Origin: Septoria linicola
Lineage: Eukaryota; Ascomycota; Dothideomycetes; Mycosphaerellales; Mycosphaerellaceae
Direction: 5' to 3'
NCBI GenBank assembly: GCA_024114885.1
Contig: CP099432.1
Span: 310,001-374,000 of the forward strand
Length of the DNA: 64,000 nt
The notes beneath the pieces are model-generated. The model made no database searches. It was not told the DNA's origin and saw nothing but the letters and a program-made list of their open reading frames with translations. Every line of letters starts with the position of its first letter. Position 1 is the stretch's first letter. The translations under genes and the position numbers were made by a program. Positions 56,980-64,000 of this stretch are shown piece by piece.

Positions 56980-57612
56980 ATGCCCGTCGCGTGCGATTCC
57001 GGACGCGATACCTGGAACTTCAAGAGGCTCGAGCTTACACTGAAAATCGACATGAGAGCAAAAGCGCGTCGAATGCAGATCGCGTCGTTCCGTTCTGGTG
57101 GTCGCACAGGAAAGCTTTCGCCGCAGCTGCTTGCCCCGAGGCGTCCATTTGCAGCACTGATCAGAAGATCCCTGGTCAAAGCACAGGACACAATCAGTGC
57201 CACTCGATCAGCGCAGGTGGGAGGACGGAACAATGCGGCCGCATCACGCATATTTCTCTCGTGCGACAAGTCTCTTCGGCAAGTCGTCTCCCCATCACAG
57301 CGCTCTCATCAATGTGCTCTGTATAGCAACACATCTGCGCGTACTCAATGGTTTTCTTGCTCTGTCGAGGTGGAGCATACAGTCTTGCGTATTCTGGACT
57401 GCAGCCGCTTTCTCCGATCATGTATCTCTGACAGGCCGTATGCAAGCCGCCGTCTTGGCACTAGCTCATCCCGACCTCAGATCACTGGTGACGCGTTTGC
57501 TGCCCTGCCAACCTCAATATTCTGCTGCATTTTTGCCCCGCAGACTCAGAATGGCACACGGCGCAGAATGTCTGGTGCAGAATTCCTCTCGCTCTGCGAT
57601 ATGCTGATCTGA
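56980..57612 (+). CDS. Doubtful hypothetical protein, 210 aa
   Basis: An ATG at 56,980 opens 210 codons. The product is Arg/Ser-rich without motifs. A second open frame overlapping it (57,197-57,607) reads as a hydrophobic helical protein (ALINVLCIATHLRVL) and looks at least as plausible, so one of the two is a shadow. No intron or family support for either. Confidence 0.25.
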   Translation: MPVACDSGRDTWNFKRLELTLKIDMRAKARRMQIASFRSGGRTGKLSPQLLAPRRPFAALIRRSLVKAQDTISATRSAQVGGRNNAAASRIFLSCDKSLRQVVSPSQRSHQCALYSNTSARTQWFSCSVEVEHTVLRILDCSRFLRSCISDRPYASRRLGTSSSRPQITGDAFAALPTSIFCCIFAPQTQNGTRRRMSGAEFLSLCDMLI

Positions 57613-58466
57613 GATTCAGGGTAACAGGCTTGCGGCATCGATGCGATTCATTACGAGACTTCTCGGTCCAGCTACGTGAAGCTATTGTACGTGCAAGCAA
57701 TTGCACGGCAAGGCCGTTGAATCTGGACACCGACGACAGCAGCTTCATTCTTCCTTTCCAACGTCTTGCTCCACCTCGTGCTGGCTCAAAAGACCAGTGC
57801 GGCTCAGACTGTCCGACGTGCCAAAAGTGACCGATCACAGCACCACACCAAACTCCACTTTATGCTCTGTACGCTCCTTGGCCTGTTGTCGCGATGCAGT
57901 GTTGCCTCGCTTCGCATCTGCTCGACTGAGCTCAGACGGATGCTTCGGCGACTGTATTTTGCCCCTCGTGCTACCTGCCTGCCAAACTTCAGTAGTGGCG
58001 TAGACGTATATCAGAGCCGCCGTGTCCTGCACGTATGCAAATACCAGGTGCTACACATCGGTTCCGACATTACAGCTGATACTCCTCCTTCCCGTCAGCG
58101 CGGCTTGCCCTCTACCCGGTTCCGTAGACAATCATGGAACCTTGGTACTCCAAGAAACATTGGGAACAACTTTGTAGGTCTATCCTCTGGCACCGAATGA
58201 CCCTATCGATGCATGAGCATGTGGCTGATGGCAAACATGTAGGCGCCGAATATGATCAACTGACCAGTAAGGGGAGATGGTACACATGGGATCTGAGCAT
58301 GGAAATCGCCGATTCTCAATACGGTATGCCGCACGTCGAGGATTCTAGCCTGTACTCACTCCTCACACAGTCCCTCCGCCTCGACAAGCTGTCACTTCTG
58401 ATTCGAATCCGAACATACGTCCTGGGATTCAGATACACAGAGGTACGCAGACTTGCAGCACCTTGA
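57600..58466 (+). pseudogene. Hypothetical gene relic with TGG/CAG-type stops
   Basis: One frame can be followed from about 57,600 to 58,466. It starts with a helical part (SLRDFSVQLREAIVRAS), then CGSDCPTC (57,800-57,827), a pair of CxxC-like turns that may be a zinc site. After TGA at 57,828 and several further stops it reaches an intact 110-codon segment from ATG 58,134 (EPWYSKKHWEQL and GRWYTWDLSMEIADSQYG) to 58,466. Most of the stops fit TGG-to-TGA or CAG-to-TAG. A competing frame across 57,766-58,200 means the upstream half is uncertain; introns are an alternative to decay. No family recognised. Confidence 0.35.
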
Positions 58467-58597
58467 TCGGCAATGCGAATGGCGGATTCAGCTGTGCGGC
58501 AGCGCCTGCCAAACAGGACAGATCACCGAATGCGACACGCCGGATAGAGGGAGATGCCTGTCACCAACCAGATCAAGCAACCTCTCGAGGTCACCAC

Positions 58598-59098
58598 ATG
58601 GCTCAACTTCAAACCCGCGCTCCACCTGTGCAGGACCTGAGGACTTTCGAGGTCCGCCAGAGCGGTATATCCACGCCTGAGACCAGCAACACGAATCAAC
58701 CCACTCACAGCACCCTGGCAGTGCAGTCGGACGCTACGCACCAGCACAAGCCGTCCCTGGGTGTGACTCAAGTCGAAGGTCGCGCTCCATCAAGCCAACA
58801 GCCACAGCCACACGAAATTCAGCAGCGTGTTGCTCCTACGCCAGTACCAAGCAATGCATCTCACTTCGTCTACGACGGCCTGACGATCAATGCCAACCTT
58901 CTTCACCAGCCCGGCCCAGTCCTGGTTTCGACTCGACCCGAAAACCAGACCCCGTCCTTCCAAGTGGCAGCACTTGACGACCTCAGCAGCACGCTATTCC
59001 AGCCCCAGGATTGGCCACATGAATCACTATGGTCTGGTATGGACTGTTTTGAGCCAGGCTCTACCTGGGGTCACTGCCAAATCAGTGGACCTATGTGA
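58598..59098 (+). CDS. Hypothetical Gln/Pro-rich protein or 3' exon
   Basis: An open frame from 58,463 (TTG) has its first ATG at 58,598, giving 166 residues. It is Gln/Pro/Ser/Thr-rich and disordered, with a short ordered end rich in Trp, Asp and Phe (LWSGMDCFEPGSTWGH). That composition recalls activation-type tails of fungal transcription factors, but no DNA-binding domain is present. It follows the 58,134-58,466 segment in another frame and could be its continuation through an intron (GTACGC at 58,443 to an AG near 58,490-58,505). Confidence 0.35.
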   Translation: MAQLQTRAPPVQDLRTFEVRQSGISTPETSNTNQPTHSTLAVQSDATHQHKPSLGVTQVEGRAPSSQQPQPHEIQQRVAPTPVPSNASHFVYDGLTINANLLHQPGPVLVSTRPENQTPSFQVAALDDLSSTLFQPQDWPHESLWSGMDCFEPGSTWGHCQISGPM

Positions 59099-59209
59099 CG
59101 CTGGGCTCTACCACGTTAGGTCTGGGGCTGAACCGATGTCAATCGATGATCAAAACCCGGGTTCTTACCCTTGTTGAACACGCTTGAACAACCAAAGCAT
59201 CAATCGGCA

Positions 59210-59708
59210 TCGACGATAGCTATCTTGGCCGCCTGTACGGCCAACTCATCATTACGAGAAATCTTCTTCACAAGACAGTCAGACCATCAGTAACTGCCTT
59301 TCCTTGATCTTTGACATCATTCCGTCAAAGACAGATCCATCACGACGTAGCGAAATCATCGACGCCCATCTCCACTGGCTATCCAATCTGAACAACAAAG
59401 ACCTACATCCACCATCATAGCTTGTCCATATCTGGTACGCCATGGCATCTCTACTCCGCACTGGCACCAATACTTTTCGGGTTGGACAATTCTACAACAT
59501 CATCATGGCAGCTTATTCTTCGGCACACGGCGCGAGAGATCAGACAGCTCATCTGCGCTACAGCTCTCTCCGCCGCCGTACCATTTCGGCTCTTGCATTA
59601 CTCACGACTAATGATGGAGGAAAGAAAGAAAGAAAGAAAGAATGGAAGGAAGAAAGACGACGGCATTCACATCACGAAGCTGTATTAGCATATACAGGTA
59701 CAAAGTAG
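59210..59708 (+). pseudogene. Hypothetical gene relic with a CAG-type stop
   Basis: Protein-like sequence in the frame through 59,300-59,708 (SLIFDIIPSKTDPSRR, then DAHLHWLSNLNNKDLHPP) runs to TAG at 59,418. It resumes without frame change (LVHIWYAMASLLRTGTNTF), so the stop could be a former CAG. Upstream, around 59,205-59,285, a different frame is protein-like (SYLGRLYGQLIITRNLL), implying a frameshift or intron. The 3' end runs into an AAAG microsatellite. No family recognised. Confidence 0.35.
59621..59642 (+). repeat. AAAG microsatellite
   Basis: Five perfect AAAG units followed by degenerate AAGG/AAAG copies to about 59,657. Confidence 0.9.
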
Positions 59709-60163
59709 TAGGTAGATTAACCTTGTCAATAGACTAGATGCAGTTGATTATATTCTACCGCTCCATTTTCTGCGTACGTCACTCCTACTTGACATCTGTG
59801 AATCTCTTTCCTGGTATTGCGCGCAACTGCTGTCAGTCTGTCCGACATGGCCTGTAATAAATTTGACTCTAGCCAAATTGCGCCTTCACTTCATGCCGCT
59901 CTCTACTGAGCCTTTCCAGACTGACCATCGCTACACAATCGAAGCAAGCTTCGCCACCTACAAGCAGGGGATCGATCTTAGGTTCCCTGGAGAACAGTCC
60001 ATGTCTCGAATCAGACATGACGTTGCGTGTATGCTTCTACTCGCTACCATTCTACACTTCGACCTAGCATGATACGCTTCAACCTAGCATGATACGCTTC
60101 GACCTAGCATGATACGCTTCGACCTAGCATGAATCACTAGACCTGACAGGTGCTCACTTGTAA
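59709..60163. other. Short intergenic stretch with tandem repeat
   Basis: No supported gene. An open frame at 59,863-60,072 lacks an ATG near its start. The right part holds the 20-bp repeat listed separately. Confidence 0.45.
60056..60132 (+). repeat. 20-bp tandem repeat, about 3.8 copies
   Basis: GACCTAGCATGATACGCTTC repeats at 60,061, 60,081, 60,101 and partially at 60,121. The second copy differs by one G-to-A. Five matching bases precede the first copy. Confidence 0.95.
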
Positions 60164-60547
60164 ATGCCAGCTGCTTCGCAACTCATTCCAAGGCACAGTT
60201 CAGCGCATCACGGCTCAGGTTTCATAATATCTGTAGGGTATGCTTCGCTCATCCGACACTGCCGGAGATGGGTAGATTGGGCATGCAGAATCCGGTTGTC
60301 AATATTCTCTTCTTATGTGAAGCGAGTAGCTAAGTTGAGAACTGATGGGTCTTACCCTTCTGACCTGCCCGAGCAATCGACTATAACTTGTGAAGTGAAA
60401 GGCGTGTCGATGCCGGCAGACGCAGAACAGTCAGCACCAGGAAAGCTGCAGCGCATACAAGTAGCCTACTTCGAAGGACGGCTTGTTCGAAGGGTCGGGA
60501 ATAGTATAGAAAGCGGCCGAGAAGATCTTGGAATGACAAGAGGGTAG
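60164..60547 (+). CDS. Doubtful hypothetical protein, 127 aa
   Basis: ATG at 60,164 opens 127 codons. The product is basic and mixed, without signal peptide or motifs. A minus-strand frame overlaps its end. It begins about 30 bp after the 20-bp tandem repeat. Support is only length and the ATG. Confidence 0.25.
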   Translation: MPAASQLIPRHSSAHHGSGFIISVGYASLIRHCRRWVDWACRIRLSIFSSYVKRVAKLRTDGSYPSDLPEQSTITCEVKGVSMPADAEQSAPGKLQRIQVAYFEGRLVRRVGNSIESGREDLGMTRG

Positions 60548-62010
60548 AATTGGGTTAGTGATCGCACAGGCGTATACAGGATCGAAGCATTTGCATCCTG
60601 TTGTATAGAGACAGAGTGCAGATCTAGATATATGCGGTGTAAGAGGAAGTCACCGATGTCTGGCACATCGGTTCCTAAGGGCCGTTGATGCCGACCTGAA
60701 TCATTGCGCGGGTTTAATGCTGGGCCATCTGCCTTGTCGACACACGCGCCCACGCAGTCTAGGATGAATGGAGGCACGCTTGGCTGCTTGGCTGATTGAT
60801 AATTGCTGTTGAGGATTGTCCAGAATCAGTCTCATGTCAAGAACGGACGTGACCTCAAAGACAGCCTTGGTGTACGCTGTTTAGGCTTGTGGATGCGCTT
60901 GAGCATGTTCAGCGTAGCACACGCTTGAGCCTGCTGTTCTTTCTCGAGGACGATTCATGAGAGCCTAGCGCACGAGGAGAAGTCCGGATCGCCCATGAGA
61001 ATTACAAAACGGCGATAGTGATAGGCATTCCAGAGCTAACACGAGGTCGTGGGCCTAATCTGCGTAGCTCAGATCCCTTCAAGACCTTTCGCCACTCCGA
61101 AATCTCGTATTCCTGACCCTACGCTTGTTCCTTCTTGTCGTTGTCAGCTTCTCCCTTTCACCTTCAGGCCTCCGACTCACTCGCCCATTCTCGGATTCCG
61201 CTCGAAATTACAGGCCGACACAGGATAAAGGCCACAGTTACCGTCCCGACGCCGCTGTACCAAGACGTTTGTCTAATGTAGCGCCGCTTCCTCGTACAAA
61301 CACTGCAACTCGCAATGAGAAGCGCTGATTGCAAGAGCAATTTTCCATCTTCATGACGTCGCCACCGACTGTTCGTGAAGGGAAAAGTTCGATCTCTCTT
61401 CCGACAGTGTGAAGATGACCGAACACGAGAACAAGGTGCTTCCTGCGCGACAGACTTTATGCAAAAAGTCCGGTCGAACTGTGAGACCCGAGCTGACCTG
61501 TGCCGGGCAGAGCAGCATGGGAGGAAGACGAGTATATCCCACAGTCGGCAGATCGCCATTCGCGCCACAACCCGCACACTGGGTTCCAAAAGAGTGCCAG
61601 AGAAGTAGACGCTAGGCTAGACTCTTTCTCGTACAAGATAGCAGGTGATGGCTAATTTTCGTACAAGACGGCCAGTAATGGACAACCTGTCCTCCAGTCG
61701 CAGCGGTTATTGGCGACGAAGAACACATACCACAGTCATGGCCCGAATACCTGGAGCGAAAGACTTCCGGAAAGCTGCCAGATTCTTCATAGCACACCTA
61801 AGAGTCGTGTCGGATCCGCGTAGAGGTAATTCTTGTTCTGCTGCTGCATCAACACTTGGCTGATGTCCATCGCTGGCCAGTTGAGCACACCGACTACCTG
61901 CACTTGTCTGTGAAAGGATGCTGCCGCAGCGTTGTCTTGGCGAGTCTCACCTGCTCGTTGCTTGCTTTTCCTCGAGTCCTGGAGTTACAGGCCGCCTGTA
62001 GCAGAAGTAA
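60548..62010. other. Unique DNA with only small uncertain ORFs
   Basis: Normal composition. Frames overlap on both strands; the best single candidate is given at 61,415-61,615. No repeats, tRNA or domains recognised. Confidence 0.4.
61415..61615 (+). CDS. Possible small protein or first exon, 66 aa
   Basis: ATG at 61,415 in the context GAAGATGACC gives 66 residues: a charged start (MTEHENKVL), a Cys-containing middle and a Pro-rich end. No family. It overlaps other short frames, so support is weak. Confidence 0.22.
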   Translation: MTEHENKVLPARQTLCKKSGRTVRPELTCAGQSSMGGRRVYPTVGRSPFAPQPAHWVPKECQRSRR

Positions 62011-62866
62011 TTAACTTCTTGACCGGCAAGACACTGACACGACATGCCTGACATATCGTGCATAATATGGTATGCATCCATCCACCCTTTTTCGTGCATC
62101 GGTTGCCAATAGATCAACATCAACCTTCCCTTGCCCTTTCTTTTCGCAGAAAACCATTGACACTGCAGTGTACTCTCTGCTCTCAATCCACGCAAGCCGC
62201 GCAGCCAGCCCTGGCGAATTGTAGTCGTGCATAGCGACCTCCCTCAGCCCATTGCATGGCCGCGTCAATTCCTGGACCTGGTCGCCGCACATCGAACCCA
62301 GCTTGTTGATCTTGCGGTTCAGTAGCGCTGTAGACATGTTGATGTGCTGCTGAAATAGTGTGGGTTTTGGCGAGTGCTGCGAGGTGCGCGGCGCGCGTGG
62401 TGAATATCTTGCCAAGCGAGGTGACGTCGGCACCGCTGCAGCCGAGTTTGGGATTGGCGTGGAAAGTGTACGAATCGAGCCTCTTGCCAATGAAAAAGAT
62501 GTCGGAGTCGGTGCGGATGAGTGTCTGCTGCGTCTGAACTGCGTGGTTTCCGGCTCGACTGGCCAGAGAAGCAAGATCGAAGTCGATGTGGCTGAGGGTG
62601 GTGTTGGTCTGAGAAGTGTGGAATGCGAGCTTCTTGCCAATAGCAGAGGCATCAAAGTCCATTGGGGGTGAGTTGCTCGCCTCGTTTGTGGACGGCGCTG
62701 GCCATTGTAGATCCGCGTGTGGAAGGTGGCCGATGACTGTGTCGTGGTTCGGCGACCGCTGATCCACTTTCACGATTGCGATCCGAGAGTCCTGTACAGT
62801 CGCGCCAAGATGGTCAAGACGCTCGTTGACCTCATTCAACTGACCCTGCGTGTGACTCTCCGCCAA
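62011..62866 (-). pseudogene. Helical repeat protein, frame-disrupted or spliced
   Basis: The minus strand from 62,866 gives a helical protein (QLNEVNERLDHLGATVQDSR) with a repeated pattern of about 44 residues containing IGKKLAFHT, IGKRLDSYTFHA and related forms, likely a coiled coil. This frame lacks an ATG at its start and ends at 62,183. From about 62,340 another frame continues the pattern better (INMSTALLNRKINKLGSM) and stays open to 62,011. Either a one-base shift near 62,345 or an intron joins them; a possible acceptor CTATTTCAG lies there. Upstream, a possible acceptor CACGCAG precedes QLNEV. No known family. Confidence 0.42.
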
Positions 62867-62981
62867 GCTTGTTGATACGTGCTGCGACGACCAGAGCCTG
62901 AATACCAGATCCAGAGAAGCCCGTCGGGAAAGGCGAACGAGGTTGTGTGAGGAGAGCTTCTAGGCCGACAAGCTTGCTCGT

Positions 62982-63488
62982 CTAAACTGGCGACAACGTT
63001 GCTGCCGATGATGCCTGCGTCTTTTTGGCCCCAAATCTGGAAGTGACACATGCTGTCAGCTCCTGCGAGACATCATCCCGGGTGTCCGATGCAGCGAAAT
63101 CGGCCACGGGACTATCGATCTGCAAGGAGTCAGTCACTCTTCCTCTCAGCAATGAGGCATGGGATGTACGATCGGGCTTACCAACTTCTTCACTCCACAG
63201 CCAACCAAAGTCACCTTGACACTCGCCATCTCCGCAGACTTTCTCTCTTTTATCTCCTTCAAAATAGTCCTGTTGGTCCAGTTCTTGGTATGACTCTTCC
63301 AAGTCAGCGTATGTTCGCCTGCTGCTTCTACACAGGTCAGCAGGCTCGAATTCTTCTTCGCCGTCATGCCGGTGCCCATGTTGCTCATGACACAGGTCAA
63401 GAGACGGCGAAAAACAGCATTACCGAACATGGAGGGTTTGCCCAAGTGCTCGGCGAGAGCGGCCAGCAATGCCACACTCCGACGGCGC
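62982..63488 (-). CDS. Hypothetical protein, two exons, 5' end unresolved
   Basis: Minus-strand exons 63,182-63,488 and 62,982-63,119 join across a 62-bp intron to give one open frame ending TAG at 62,982. The first part reads LLAALAEHLGKPSMFGNAVF, then a Met/Cys-rich helical part (RRLLTCVMSNMGTGM), then a Lys-rich part. The second exon is Ser/Ala/Asp-rich (DSPVADFAASDTRDDVSQEL). The join is in phase after a TTG codon. The 5' exon may begin after an AG at 63,489-63,490 preceded by CTAAC, a typical branch point, so further exons may lie towards 63,924, where an ATG opens MFLK before GTAGCG. No family recognised. Unlike its neighbours it shows no premature stop. Confidence 0.5.
63120..63181 (-). 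other. 62-bp spliceosomal intron
   Basis: On the minus strand it begins GTAAGC, has GACTGAC as a branch-point-like sequence, and ends CTTGCAG. Length and signals are typical of filamentous fungi. Reading on without splicing reaches a stop soon after. Confidence 0.6.
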
Positions 63489-64000
63489 CTGGCGGAAAGC
63501 GCATGACGAGCGCAAAAGTAGGTTAGCTGTGCGTTGTTAGGCTAGCAGACAATCCGGCAGCAAAGGATGAGATGAAAATGTTGATGAGTGTGGATCACTT
63601 TGCGCCGATGCAGGAGGCGAGCCAGTCTATGAGGGCGGTGGATGAGTTTGTAGGGGGGTGAGATGTGGTTGTAATGATATGACGAACCTTGCGCAAGAAC
63701 ACCCTGCCAGTACTGCCCTTCCATGAGATGACCCCGGAACGATCCACCTCGTGCTCAGGCCTGGCTTGAAAGCGCACCCAAGGTGATGTTGAGGAGCACC
63801 TGTGAGCCATGTGAGTTTGAGATGGAGGGTGACAGCGGTTACGCAGGCAAGGAGGAAAATGGCTGGTCGATGGGCGGGCAGACAGAATGTTGGGTAGAAA
63901 GATTGACGCTACCTTGAGAAACATCTAGTTGATCGACAATCGCGAATCTGGCTCGTGATTGCTTGGGTTGGTCAGGACGAGAATATTGTTACAGTCTCTA
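63489..64000. other. Probable 5' region of the minus-strand gene
   Basis: On the minus strand an ATG at 63,924 starts MFLK followed by a possible donor GTAGCG, and a possible acceptor GGCTCACAG lies about 115 bp downstream. Between them and 63,489 the frame TSPWVRFQARPEHEVDRSGV is protein-like. The exon structure could not be settled by eye. The last 75 bases of the window hold nothing recognised. Confidence 0.3.

Noticed and set aside
1..64000. CRISPR array, bacterial operon or biosynthetic gene cluster
   Set aside because: No regularly spaced identical repeats with unique spacers, no operon-like gene packing, no large synthase domains; introns and RIP indicate a filamentous fungus.

Overview
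The window reads as a chromosome segment of a filamentous ascomycete (Pezizomycotina; Dothideomycetes is a guess). Three islands of degraded transposable elements (about 1-2,790, 10,190-31,900 and 38,690-55,120) alternate with three islands of balanced composition carrying small genes, fungal-type introns and many broken genes. In the transposon islands CpA and TpG are nearly absent, TpA is abundant and CpG is kept. That is the mark of repeat-induced point mutation (RIP), which acts on duplicated DNA in the sexual cycle of Pezizomycotina. No rRNA, tRNA or CRISPR array was recognised.

Layout. 1-2,790: unidentified RIP-degraded repeat. 2,790-10,013: gene-poor DNA with two plausible genes, a 358-residue Pro/Arg-rich protein (5,826-6,902) and a 97-residue helical protein (9,147-9,440). 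10,014-14,684: a Ty1/copia element on the minus strand with 114-bp LTRs and a 5-bp target duplication. Its left LTR escaped RIP while its right LTR did not, giving a before/after pair. 14,691-15,807: unidentified RIP-degraded DNA. 15,813-28,412: a second copia family in which one copy (20,672-26,970) has inserted into another copy of itself; all four LTRs and both pairs of target duplications are visible. 28,440-31,000: a hAT transposase relic on the minus strand.

31,900-38,690: relics of host-type genes. These are a coiled-coil gene with a frame-breaking minisatellite, a C48 (Ulp1/SENP-like) cysteine-protease pseudogene whose catalytic Cys codon reads Tyr, a zinc-finger-like fragment and a JmjC/cupin-like fragment. 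Several premature stops sit where one C-to-T or G-to-A change from CAG, CAA or TGG would create them, so RIP-type mutation may have leaked out of the neighbouring repeats.

39,116-52,388: a 13.3-kb Ty3/gypsy element on the minus strand with 273-bp LTRs, a 5-bp target duplication and a polypurine tract. It has the usual gag-protease-RT-RNase H-integrase order, then an unidentified third coding block of about 3.6 kb. A 25-bp imperfect palindrome occurs three times, before gag, between protease and RT, and before the third block. The element sits in an older unidentified repeat (38,690-39,110 and 52,394-55,120). 55,120-64,000: small gene candidates and relics. The best supported is a minus-strand gene at 62,982-63,488 with a 62-bp intron.

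All retroelement reading frames here are dead. The points most worth following are the extra block and repeated motif of the gypsy element, the LTR before/after pair, the self-nested copia pair, and the mutated C48/JmjC gene relics between repeat islands.
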